Shown here: positions 15,847 through 24,514 of the stretch, in pieces | Numbering within the stretch: the stretch's first letter is position 1 | Layout of the letters: each line of letters opens with the position of its first letter | DNA from: JBCBSK01 sp965250105 | GTDB lineage: Bacteria > Pseudomonadota > Alphaproteobacteria > Rhizobiales > Tepidamorphaceae | Direction of reading: 5' to 3' | DNA length: 64,000 bases | Assembly (NCBI GenBank): GCA_965250105.1 | Contig: OZ252290.1 | Coordinates: forward strand, 744,001-808,000 | Program-made: the position numbers and the translations under genes | Notes under the pieces: model-generated | Seen by the model: the letters and a program-made list of their open reading frames with translations, nothing else | What the model was told of the DNA's origin: nothing | Databases searched by the model: none

Positions 15847-18792
15847 CTAGCCGCCGATGATCTCCTGGGCGGTGCGCCCGACCAGGCGTTCCGCCTCGAC
15901 GAGCCGGCGTTCGACCTCGCCGAGATTGGCCGCGCCGGCCGCCCGCGTGACAAGGTGGGTCAGATTGCGATCGGCCGTCGCCGGATCGAGCGGTTCGTCG
16001 ATCGCAAGCCGCATCACCTGAACCAGCGACTGATAGAGCGAATTGGCGGCCAGCAGACCGGCGGCGAGATCGGGCGCGATCAGGCCGTGCCCGGCGATGC
16101 GGTCGAGCGCGACCGCCGTCGTCGGCGACAGGATGTCGGGGTGCGCGGCGGCGTGCACGAGCTGCAGATATTGCGCGATGAATTCGAGATCGATGATGCC
16201 GCCTTCCGCAGTCTTGAGATCCCACGGGTCCGTGGTGCCCTTCTCGCTGCGGAGGCGCCGGCGCATGTCGGCGACGGCGCCGCGCACCGCGTCACGATCG
16301 CGCTCGCGGCACAGGATGTCGCGGATCATGGCGTTGATCTCTGCCCGCAACCGCTCGGACCCGGACACGACGCGGGCGCGGGTCAGCGCCATATGCTCCC
16401 AGATCCAGGCGTCTTCCTGCTGATAGCGGCGGAAACCGTCGAGCCCGGTCGCCAGCGGGCCAGCATTGCCCGACGGGCGCAGCCGCATGTCGACCTCATA
16501 GAGCGTGCCTTCGGCGGTTGGCGCTGACAGGGCGGCCACCAGACGCTGCGTCAGGCGGAGATAGTAGGTCGAGGGTGCCAGCGGCTTGTCGCCGTCCGAT
16601 GCCGCGGCCTCGCCGGCGACGTCATAGAGCACGATCAGGTCGAGATCCGATGTCGAGGTCAGTTCGCGTCCGCCGAGCTTGCCCATGGCGACCACGGCGG
16701 TTTCCCCGCCCGGCACCATGCCATGGCGGGCGGCGAGTTCGCGCAGCGCCGCGCGATGCAGCTGGTCGACGAGCGTCTCGGCCAGTGCCGTGTAGCGCGG
16801 CCCCATCTCATTGGCCGGCATGGCGCCGGTCAGCATCTGAACGCCGATCAGGAACATGTGCTCGCGGCCGAAGATACGCGCCCGGTCGAGCAGATCCTCA
16901 TGCCCGCGCGCCTGCGCCAGCGTGCGCGCCAGATGGTCGGCCAGCGCCGCCCGGTCCGGCAGATGGCCGAAGAAATCGGGTTCCAGCAGCGCTTCGAGCA
17001 CGCGCGGCCGGCGCGTCAGCGTTTCGGCGAGCCGCGGCGCGGTGCCGGCGATTTCGGCCAGGAGGCCGAGCAGATGCCGGTTCGAACAGAGCAGCGAAAA
17101 CACCTGAACGCCCGTCGGCAGCGCGCGCACGAAACGGTCGAAAGCGGCGAAGGCGGCATCGGAATCGCTGACCCGACCGAAGGCCTCGAGCAGCGGCGGC
17201 ACGAGTTCGGTCAGCCTTTCCCGCGCCCGCGCGCTGCGGGTCGCCGGAAACCGGCCGTAGTGCCAGGCGCGAATGGCGGCGGACACTTCCGCCGGCCGCT
17301 TGAAGCCGAGATTGCCGAGCGTTTCGAGCGTCTCGGGATCGTCCGCATCACCGGTGAAGACCAGGCTGCCTTCGGTCGAGGTCAGCGTCGGTGAACGCTC
17401 GAAGAGGCGCCCATAGTGCCGCTGAACCGTCTCCAGCACCGGAACGAGGTGGTCCCGCAAGGACTGGGCCGACGCAAAGCCGGCAAAACGCGCAAAGCTC
17501 TCGAGTTCGTCGACATCCGACGGCAGGTCATGGGTCTGGGCGTCATTGACCATCTGGATGCGGTGTTCGACCCCGCGCAGCAGGCGGTAGGCGCCGGCGA
17601 GATCGTCGCGGATCCGGGGCTCGACCCAGCCGGCGCCATGCAGCCGGTCGAGCATTTCGAGCGTCTGGCGGTGGCGCAGATCGGGGTTGCGCCCGCCGGC
17701 GATCAATTGCTGGGTCTGGACGAAGAACTCGATCTCGCGGATGCCGCCGCGCCCGAGCTTCACGTTATGGCCCGCCACGGCGATCTCGCCATGGCCCTTA
17801 TGCGCGTGGATCTGGCGCTTCATCGCATGGACATCGGCGAGCGCGTTGAAGTCCATGTATTTGCGCCAGATGAAGGGCGCGACATCGGCCAGGAAGCGGT
17901 CGCCCGCCGCCCGGTCGCCGGCCACCGCGCGCGCCTTGATCAGCGCCGCCCGCTCCCAGTTCTGGCCGAGGCTTTCGTAATATTGCAGCGCCGCATCGAC
18001 GGAGATCGCCGGCTGGGTGGCGCCGGGATCGGGCCTGAGCCTGAGATCGACGCGGAACACATAGCCATCACCGGTCTTCTCGTTCATCAGCTTGACGAGA
18101 TCGCGGGTCAGACGCACGAAGAACGGCCCCAGCTCGACGCCCTCGGCCAGCGGCGCGTCGCGCTCGTAATAGATGATCAGATCGACATCGCTGGAGAAAT
18201 TCAGTTCGCCGGCACCGAACTTGCCCATGCCGAGCACGATCAGGCCACTCCCGTCGGATGGATGCGCGGTATCGGGAGGCAGATAGCGGCCCGCGCGGGC
18301 GGCATCGCGCAACAGCCAGTCGACGGCGCCGTTCAGCGTCGCTTCGGCGATCCCGGTCATGCGGTCGACGACCCAGTCGACATCGCGCGCGCCAGACAGG
18401 TCCGCCAGCGCGATGGCGACCGCCGTCTCCTCCTTGTAAACGCGCAAGGCCCGCATCACCGCTTCGCGGTTTTCCGCCGCGCGCAGCGCCTTGCCGAGAT
18501 CGGCGGTCCGGGCCTCGATCAGCATGTCGGGATCGGTATCGACCGCCGCCGACAGGCGGCTCGGCATGCGCAGGGCAATGTCGCGGAGGAAGGGCGAACC
18601 CGCCATCACCCGTTCGAGACCTGGCAGGAAGGCGGGATTGCCGTCGGCCAAGGCGGCAAACTCGGCCTCGGACGCGACGGCCCTATAGTCATCGAGAAAC
18701 GCGCTCGTCGCCGCCGACGGATCGCTGTCGCCGGCACGCCAGATCCGTTTCAATGGGGCCAGTTCACTGTCGGACGGCGGCACGGGACCCAT
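15847..18792 (-). CDS. glnE: bifunctional glutamine synthetase adenylyltransferase / adenylyl-removing enzyme
   Basis: A 981-aa protein of normal GlnE length with the two duplicated nucleotidyltransferase cores: GKFGAGELNFSSDVDLIIYY at residues 190-209 and MGKLGGRELTSTSDLDLIVL around 700-720. The N-terminal half removes AMP from, and the C-terminal half adds AMP to, glutamine synthetase in response to PII. Only 3 bp separate it from the upstream kinase stop, and the GAGG at that stop serves as ribosome binding site, so it belongs to the same transcript as the two-component pair. Confidence 0.96.
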   Translation of the reverse strand: MGPVPPSDSELAPLKRIWRAGDSDPSAATSAFLDDYRAVASEAEFAALADGNPAFLPGLERVMAGSPFLRDIALRMPSRLSAAVDTDPDMLIEARTADLGKALRAAENREAVMRALRVYKEETAVAIALADLSGARDVDWVVDRMTGIAEATLNGAVDWLLRDAARAGRYLPPDTAHPSDGSGLIVLGMGKFGAGELNFSSDVDLIIYYERDAPLAEGVELGPFFVRLTRDLVKLMNEKTGDGYVFRVDLRLRPDPGATQPAISVDAALQYYESLGQNWERAALIKARAVAGDRAAGDRFLADVAPFIWRKYMDFNALADVHAMKRQIHAHKGHGEIAVAGHNVKLGRGGIREIEFFVQTQQLIAGGRNPDLRHRQTLEMLDRLHGAGWVEPRIRDDLAGAYRLLRGVEHRIQMVNDAQTHDLPSDVDELESFARFAGFASAQSLRDHLVPVLETVQRHYGRLFERSPTLTSTEGSLVFTGDADDPETLETLGNLGFKRPAEVSAAIRAWHYGRFPATRSARARERLTELVPPLLEAFGRVSDSDAAFAAFDRFVRALPTGVQVFSLLCSNRHLLGLLAEIAGTAPRLAETLTRRPRVLEALLEPDFFGHLPDRAALADHLARTLAQARGHEDLLDRARIFGREHMFLIGVQMLTGAMPANEMGPRYTALAETLVDQLHRAALRELAARHGMVPGGETAVVAMGKLGGRELTSTSDLDLIVLYDVAGEAAASDGDKPLAPSTYYLRLTQRLVAALSAPTAEGTLYEVDMRLRPSGNAGPLATGLDGFRRYQQEDAWIWEHMALTRARVVSGSERLRAEINAMIRDILCRERDRDAVRGAVADMRRRLRSEKGTTDPWDLKTAEGGIIDLEFIAQYLQLVHAAAHPDILSPTTAVALDRIAGHGLIAPDLAAGLLAANSLYQSLVQVMRLAIDEPLDPATADRNLTHLVTRAAGAANLGEVERRLVEAERLVGRTAQEIIGG

Positions 18793-18795
18793 TCC

Positions 18796-20259
18796 TCAGC
18801 TGTCGGACTTGCCGGTTTCGCCGGCGGACTCGGATGCCGGATCCTGCGCGGGAAAACGCATGACGACCCGCAAGCCCGGCGCATTGTCTTCAAGGCGCAG
18901 CATGCCCTTATGCAACCGAACGATCGCGGAAACCAGACTCAATCCAAGCCCCGAGCCCGGTCGCGAGCGGCTCTGTTCGAGCCTGACGAAACGTTCGAGG
19001 ACATGGTCGCGCTGGGCCGCCGGAATGCCGGGTCCGCTATCCGCGACAACGAGGCAAACGCCTTCATCTTCCCGGCTCAGGGACAGCCGCAGGATCCCTT
19101 TGCCGGTATCGCTTGTCTCCGACTCGGGCGCGGCATGGGTGATGGCATTGTCGAGGAGGTTGCCGATCGCCTGGCCAATCAAGGCGCGATTGCCGGAGAT
19201 CGGCGCCGGCCCGTCGATATCGGTCACGAGATCGAGGCGGGCGTTCTCGGCGGCGGGCTCGTAAAGCTCGGCGACATCGGCGACGATTTCCGCGAGGTCG
19301 ATGGTCGCGAAGCTGCCCTCGCCGCCGCCGGCTTCGGCGCGCGCGATGAGCAGCAGCGCGCCAACCACCTCGATCAGTCCGTCGGCTTCTTCGATGCTGG
19401 CGCCGAGGGCCGTGCGCAGGGCGTCCGGATCGTCGCCGCTGTCGCGCAGGGCCGCCTCGGCCCTGCCCTTCAGCCGGGTCAGTGGGGTCTTCAGGTCGTG
19501 CGCGATATTGTCCGATACTTCCTTCATGCCGTGCAGCAGGTCGTTGATGCGGTCGAGCATCAGATTGACGCTGCCGGCCAGCCGGTCGAACTCGTCGCCG
19601 CTGCCGTCGGTGGCGAGCCGTTCGGACAGATTGCCGTCCATGATGCGCCGCGAGGTGGCCGACATGGCGTCGACCCGGCTGAGCACGCGGCGGGTGATGT
19701 AGGAGCCACCGAACACGGCCAGCAGGATGACCAGGGCGGCGGCGAAATAGCTCGCCCGCCGGATGACCTCCTCGAAGTCGAGCTGGTCCTCGACATCGCG
19801 GCCGACGACGAGCCGGAAACCGCCCGGCAGGTGGAACACCTGGACGATGGAGGCACGGCTGCGCAATTGCCGCTGGCCGCCCGCGCCGTCGCTGCCGCCA
19901 TGGCCGACATAGGGCAGCCGGTAAACGCCGACCCGTTCGAGCGAGGCGCGCGGGATGGCGGCGATATTGCCGGCGATCGGCTCGCCATTGAAGGTCGTCA
20001 GGAGATAGATGCCGGCGCCGGGATCGTCGGCGCGCCGCTCGATCGCATCGACCAGGCCGCGAATGCCGTCGAAGCGGAAGATCTCGGCGAGCCCGCGCAC
20101 TTCGGCGTTCAGCGTCGCCGCGAGCTGGCTGTTATAGAGCGCCCGACCCTGCCAGCTGACGAAAGCGAGAAGCGCCGCGGCGAACAGCGAGAAGGCGACC
20201 AGATAGACGAGCGACAGCCGAAAGGCCGTCGAGCGGAGAAGGCTAAGGAGCGTCTTCAC
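18796..20259 (-). CDS. two-component sensor histidine kinase (EnvZ/QseC type)
   Basis: A 487-aa inner-membrane kinase starting with GTG at 20259, overlapping the regulator gene by 17 bp. TM1 is about 12-34, a periplasmic sensor region follows, TM2 about 169-188, then HAMP, HisKA with His254 in NIAHDLKTPLTRLKGRAEAA, and HATPase with GNLLDNAITHA, DSGPGIP and GSGLGLSLV. It should phosphorylate the adjacent OmpR-type regulator. Operon order regulator-kinase-glnE downstream of degP is a conserved rhizobial arrangement and suggests a link to envelope state, but the signal is unknown. Confidence 0.9.
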   Translation of the reverse strand: MKTLLSLLRSTAFRLSLVYLVAFSLFAAALLAFVSWQGRALYNSQLAATLNAEVRGLAEIFRFDGIRGLVDAIERRADDPGAGIYLLTTFNGEPIAGNIAAIPRASLERVGVYRLPYVGHGGSDGAGGQRQLRSRASIVQVFHLPGGFRLVVGRDVEDQLDFEEVIRRASYFAAALVILLAVFGGSYITRRVLSRVDAMSATSRRIMDGNLSERLATDGSGDEFDRLAGSVNLMLDRINDLLHGMKEVSDNIAHDLKTPLTRLKGRAEAALRDSGDDPDALRTALGASIEEADGLIEVVGALLLIARAEAGGGEGSFATIDLAEIVADVAELYEPAAENARLDLVTDIDGPAPISGNRALIGQAIGNLLDNAITHAAPESETSDTGKGILRLSLSREDEGVCLVVADSGPGIPAAQRDHVLERFVRLEQSRSRPGSGLGLSLVSAIVRLHKGMLRLEDNAPGLRVVMRFPAQDPASESAGETGKSDS

Positions 20260-20935
20260 GGATCGTGTAGCCTGCCCCGCGCACCGTATGCAGCAAGGGG
20301 CGGTCGAAGCCCTTCTCGATCTTGCCGCGCAGCCGCGAGATATGCACGTCGATCACATTGGTCTTGGGATCGAAATGATATTCCCAGACGTGTTCGAGCA
20401 GCATGGTGCGGGTCACCACCTGTCCGGCATGGCGCATGAGATATTCGAGCAGGCGGAACTCGCGCGGCTGCATCGGAATGCTCTGGCCGGCGCGGGTGAC
20501 GCGATGGGCCAGCCGGTCGAGTTCGAGATCACCGACGCGATAGACGGTCTCGCTGTCGGCGGCGACGCGGCGGCGGCCGAGCGCCTCGACACGGGCCAGA
20601 AGCTCGGTGAAGGAATAGGGCTTGGTGAGATAGTCATCGCCACCGGCCTTGAGGCCGGTTACCCGATCATCGACCTCGCCGAGCGCGCTAAGGATCAGGA
20701 CAGGCGTCTGCCGGCCGGCATCGCGCAGGGCGCCAATCAGCGACAGGCCGTCCCGGTTCGGCAGCATGCGATCGACGATCAGAACGTCGTGCTCGCTTTC
20801 GAGCGCGATATGCAACCCGTCCTCGCCGTCCGCCGCCATGTCGACGGTGTGGCCGGCCTCGTTCAGCCCCTTCTGAAGGTAGCTCGCGGCCTCGCGGTCG
20901 TCCTCGACGACAAGGATCTTCATGGCGCTGCTCAT
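20243..20935 (-). CDS. OmpR-family response regulator
   Basis: A 230-aa regulator: receiver domain 1-120 with acidic pair ED at 11-12, phospho-acceptor Asp55 (LIVDRMLPNRDG) and Lys in LTKPYSF; winged-helix DNA-binding domain in the C-terminal half (MLLEHVWEYHFDPKTNVIDV, then R-G-K-GFDRPLLHTVRGAGY). A second possible start at M5 (20923) is equally plausible because neither has a strong Shine-Dalgarno sequence. It is cotranscribed with its kinase and glnE and lies about 100 bp downstream of degP. Confidence 0.92.
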   Translation of the reverse strand: MSSAMKILVVEDDREAASYLQKGLNEAGHTVDMAADGEDGLHIALESEHDVLIVDRMLPNRDGLSLIGALRDAGRQTPVLILSALGEVDDRVTGLKAGGDDYLTKPYSFTELLARVEALGRRRVAADSETVYRVGDLELDRLAHRVTRAGQSIPMQPREFRLLEYLMRHAGQVVTRTMLLEHVWEYHFDPKTNVIDVHISRLRGKIEKGFDRPLLHTVRGAGYTIREDAP

Positions 20936-21033
20936 GGTGGTGCAAACGAAACGTCGCGGCGACTGTCCCGCCGCCGCGACATTTGGTCAAGCCTTGAGGC
21001 GCGACCCGAGGTGATCGGGCCGCGCGGCCGGCG

Positions 21034-22542
21034 TCAGCCGCGTTCGATGCCGAGCGCGATGAAGCGCACCGCATCGCCCGACTGCACCAGGAGCAGGACC
21101 GAATCCCGGTCATTGTCGCGCGCCGCCTCGATGGCCTCGGCCACGTCCTCAGGCGTCGACACCACGGTGCCGCCGACTTCGAGGATCACATTGCCGGTTT
21201 GGAGACCACGCTCGGCGGCCGCGCTGCCCGGTTCGACATCGACGACGACGACGCCCTCGACACCGCCTTCGCTGCCCGGCGCCAGCGTCAGGCCGAGATC
21301 GGACGCCAAGGCGCGATCCGGAGTCTGGTTGGGCGCGGACGCGAGCTGTGTTTCGGACGGCTGGGTGCCGAGTTCGACCGGCACGGTCTGCTCGCGGCCG
21401 TCGCGCCAGACGATGACCTCGGCGGTCTGGCCGGGCAGCAGCTTGCCGATCGTCCGGGCCAGATCACGGGCATCGTCGATTTCCTCGCCATTGACCCGCA
21501 GGATCGTGTCGCCGCGCTGCAGGCCGGCTTCCCCGGCCGGGCTGTCATCGAGCAGGCGGGCGATGATCGCGCCGCGCGAGGCGTCGAGGCCGAGGCTCTT
21601 GGCGATATCGTCCGATACCGGCTGGATCTGCACGCCGAGCCAACCGCGCATGACGGTGCCGCTTTCGCGCAGCTGTTCGATCACGCCCGTGACGGTGGCC
21701 ACCGGAATGGCGAAGGCGATGCCGACATTGCCGCCCGACGGCGAGAAGATCGCCGTGTTCACGCCGACGACACGACCGCTCATGTCGAAGGCGGGGCCGC
21801 CGGAATTGCCGCGGTTAACCGGCGCGTCGATCTGAATGAAGTCGTCATAGGGGCCGGCGCCGATGTCGCGGCCGCGCGCCGAGACGATGCCGGCGGTCAC
21901 CGAACCGCCGAGGCCGAACGGATTGCCGACCGCGATGACCCAGTCGCCGACGCGGACATCGGTGTCGGGATCGGCGAATTCGACATAGTCGAAGGTGGCG
22001 TCGTCGTCATTGACCTTGAGGAGCGCCAGATCGGTGCGGCTGTCGGTGCCGATGACCTCGGCGACATATTCATCGCCGTTGTCGAGGCGCACCGTCACTT
22101 CCTGGGCGTTTTCGACGACATGGTTGTTGGTGACGACATAGCCGTCCTCGGAAATGAAGAAGCCCGAGCCCTGGGACTGGCTGAAACGCGGCCCGTTGCG
22201 CGGGGTCTGGCCGCCGAAACGGTCCTCGAACTCGCGGAAGAAGCGGCGGAAGGGATGATCGTCGGGCAGGTCCTCGAAACCGGGCACGCGGTTGTTGGCG
22301 ACACCGACACGGGCCACCTGAACCTCGACGCTGACGACGGCGCTGCGCACCTGTTCGACGACGTCGGCGAAGGAGAAATGCGCCGTGGGCGCTGTCGCCT
22401 GGGTCTGTTCGGCGCGCGCTTCATTGGGCGCCAGGGTGAAGGTCGACTGCGGCGCCTGGGGCGAAAAGGCCAGGACGGCGGCAGCGCCGGCACCGGCGAG
22501 CGCGACGCCCTTCATGAGCGAGCTGATACGGGTCTTCGACAT
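21034..22542 (-). CDS. degP: Do/DegP-family periplasmic serine protease
   Basis: A 502-aa HtrA protease. The start at 22542 has GAGGAG seven bases upstream, whereas the longer frame to 22599 has none. An N-terminal hydrophobic export segment (about 10-30) leads to a trypsin-like domain with His141 (TNNHVV), Asp171 (SRTDLALL) and Ser247 (RGNSGGP), then two PDZ domains (about 285-375 and 400-500). It degrades or refolds misfolded periplasmic proteins. It sits between the ccm genes and the two-component/glnE operon, as in rhizobia. Confidence 0.95.
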   Translation of the reverse strand: MSKTRISSLMKGVALAGAGAAAVLAFSPQAPQSTFTLAPNEARAEQTQATAPTAHFSFADVVEQVRSAVVSVEVQVARVGVANNRVPGFEDLPDDHPFRRFFREFEDRFGGQTPRNGPRFSQSQGSGFFISEDGYVVTNNHVVENAQEVTVRLDNGDEYVAEVIGTDSRTDLALLKVNDDDATFDYVEFADPDTDVRVGDWVIAVGNPFGLGGSVTAGIVSARGRDIGAGPYDDFIQIDAPVNRGNSGGPAFDMSGRVVGVNTAIFSPSGGNVGIAFAIPVATVTGVIEQLRESGTVMRGWLGVQIQPVSDDIAKSLGLDASRGAIIARLLDDSPAGEAGLQRGDTILRVNGEEIDDARDLARTIGKLLPGQTAEVIVWRDGREQTVPVELGTQPSETQLASAPNQTPDRALASDLGLTLAPGSEGGVEGVVVVDVEPGSAAAERGLQTGNVILEVGGTVVSTPEDVAEAIEAARDNDRDSVLLLVQSGDAVRFIALGIERG

Positions 22543-22675
22543 GCAAATCTCCTCGCGGGGGGTTGAGCATTCCATGCCGCCATAGGTGGGGGAGCGCACC
22601 TTACAGCCGCCTGTCGGGAAGATTACAATTTGGTAATGTCGCGGGCCGGATCGCGCCCCGGCAAGCGCCTCGGGA

Positions 22676-23911
22676 TCAGTCCGCGAGCCGGGTCACCACC
22701 GCGCCGCCGGCCTCGATCGTCTTGTGGACCGGGCATTTGTCGGCGATTTCGAGAACCTTGTCGGCGAGCCCGTCGGGAATGCCGCCCTCCATGGCGATGA
22801 TGCGTTCGAAACGGTCGATCTTGCCGGGCCGGTCGCGCAGTTCCTCGGCACAGTCGGCACAATCCCGCGCATGGATCTTGCCGTGACGGACGGTGACGGT
22901 GATTCGGCCGAAATCGAGCTTCTTGTGGTCGGCATACATTCTGAGCGTCATCGAGGTGCAGGCGGCGAGCCCCGTCGCCAGAAGGTCATAGGGCGAGGGC
23001 CCGGAATCGAGGCCGCCGAAGGATACCGGCTCGTCGGCGAAGAAGCGGTGATGGCCGACGCGCACCTGGTTCTGGAACTTGCCTTCGCCGGTCTCGCGGA
23101 CGATGGCGACTTCCTCGCCGTCGACGTCCTCGGCCAGCGGTTCGTCGATGCCCGCATAGCGGGCCGCCCAGGTGGCGATGGTGCGGGCGGCGTAGCGGGC
23201 ATCGCGCTCCTTGCTCAACAAGTGGTCGGCGGTGTCGAGGGAGACGAAGCTCTTGGGGTGTTTCGCGGCGGTGAAGATCTCGGCGGCGTTCTCGATGCCG
23301 ACGGTCTGGTCGATCGGCGAATGCAGCACCATCAGCGCGCGCCTCAGACCCGCGACGCGGTCGCGCACGGCCTGTGCCTTGAGGTCGTCGAGAAACTGCT
23401 TGCGGATGGTGAAGGGACGGCCGGCGAGCTTCACCTCGGCCTCGCCGCTGATTTCGATCTCGTCGAGATGGGCGCTGAAGTTATGCACCACATGATCGGC
23501 ATCGGCCGGAGCGCCGATGGTGGCGACCGCCTTGCATTCGGCGATCTCGCCGGCCGCCGCCAGCACCGCCGCGCCGCCGAGCGAATGGCCGATGAGGATG
23601 CGGGGTGCCTCGAAATGGTCGCGCAAATAGTCGGCGGCGCGCACCAGATCGGCGACATTGGAGGAGAAATTGGTCGAGGCGAACTCGCCTTCGGAGGCGC
23701 CGAGACCGGTGAAGTCGAAGCGCAGCACGGCGATGCCGCGGCGCGCCATTTCACCGGCGATGCGCTTGGCCGCCAGAATGTCCTTGGTACAGGTGAAGCA
23801 ATGGGCGAACAGCGCGAACGCGCGCGCTTCGCCGAGCGGAAGGTCGAGGCGGGCTGCGAGCTTGGCGCCGTGCCCGCCGTCGAATGTCACCATCTGCGCC
23901 TGAACCGACAT
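22676..23911 (-). CDS. alpha/beta-hydrolase / OsmC fusion protein
   Basis: A 411-aa fusion. Residues 1 to about 250 form an alpha/beta hydrolase with nucleophile elbow GHSLGG near 118 and a possible catalytic Asp/His in the DTADHLL region. Residues about 260-411 are an OsmC/Ohr-like domain with the redox Cys in LAACTSMTLRMYAD and a second Cys in KCPVHKTIE. Such bifunctional proteins are annotated in many Proteobacteria; the OsmC domain reduces organic peroxides, and the hydrolase may release oxidised acyl groups. AAGGGGGAAG precedes the ATG. It lies between ccmH and degP. Confidence 0.92.
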   Translation of the reverse strand: MSVQAQMVTFDGGHGAKLAARLDLPLGEARAFALFAHCFTCTKDILAAKRIAGEMARRGIAVLRFDFTGLGASEGEFASTNFSSNVADLVRAADYLRDHFEAPRILIGHSLGGAAVLAAAGEIAECKAVATIGAPADADHVVHNFSAHLDEIEISGEAEVKLAGRPFTIRKQFLDDLKAQAVRDRVAGLRRALMVLHSPIDQTVGIENAAEIFTAAKHPKSFVSLDTADHLLSKERDARYAARTIATWAARYAGIDEPLAEDVDGEEVAIVRETGEGKFQNQVRVGHHRFFADEPVSFGGLDSGPSPYDLLATGLAACTSMTLRMYADHKKLDFGRITVTVRHGKIHARDCADCAEELRDRPGKIDRFERIIAMEGGIPDGLADKVLEIADKCPVHKTIEAGGAVVTRLAD

Positions 23912-23977
23912 GATCTTCCCCCTTCGCTGCCGCGCCCACGCCCTGAACGGTCACGGGCGGGTCTGGCGCCCGGGGGA

Positions 23978-24514
23978 TCACGCGTCGCGCTTCAGGATCT
24001 CCGCGAGCCGTTTGCTTTCGTCCTCCGACAAGGCTTCGGGCTGGCCTCCGGCGGTGCGTGCCGCCGCGCTGTGCGCCCTGAAGAACCGCGCCGCGATAAG
24101 ACCGCCGAACAGCAGAAAGACGATGGGGGCTCCCCACAGCGCCATGGTGTGCCAGCCGACGCGCGGGTTCAGAAGCACGAACTCGCCATAGCGGGCAACC
24201 ATGAAGTCGATCACTTCCGCGTTCGTGTCGCCAGCGACGAGGCGCTCGCGCACCAGAAGCCGGAGATCGCGCGCCAGATCGGCATTGGATTCGTCGATCG
24301 ATTCGTTCTGGCACACCATGCAGCGCAGTTGCGCGGAGATATCGCGGGCACGCTCCTCAAGTGCCGGATCCTCGAGCAGTTCATCGGCTTGAAGCGCCTG
24401 CGCCGGCAGCGTGGCGACCAGCGACGGCACCACGGCGAGCGACAGCATGACGACGAACGCGGCGAGGCCCTTGGCGAGGCGCTTGACGAGCTTGGCATTG
24501 GGCATGGCCGTCAC
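23978..24514 (-). CDS. ccmH: cytochrome c-type biogenesis protein CcmH (CycL)
   Basis: A 178-aa membrane-anchored thiol-redox protein. A signal/anchor segment precedes the mature part, the CMVC motif lies in LRCMVCQNESI, and a C-terminal TM helix (ALWGAPIVFLLFGGLIAARF) follows. It reduces apocytochrome c cysteines for heme ligation. Translation begins at GTG 24514 in a 4-base GTGA overlap with the ccmF stop; an in-frame ATG three codons later is an alternative. Last gene of ccmIEFH. Confidence 0.93.
   Translation of the reverse strand: MTAMPNAKLVKRLAKGLAAFVVMLSLAVVPSLVATLPAQALQADELLEDPALEERARDISAQLRCMVCQNESIDESNADLARDLRLLVRERLVAGDTNAEVIDFMVARYGEFVLLNPRVGWHTMALWGAPIVFLLFGGLIAARFFRAHSAAARTAGGQPEALSEDESKRLAEILKRDA

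Noticed and set aside
20288..21835. 515-aa rightward frame over the regulator and degP genes
   Set aside because: It is a high-GC antisense shadow of two well-supported genes.
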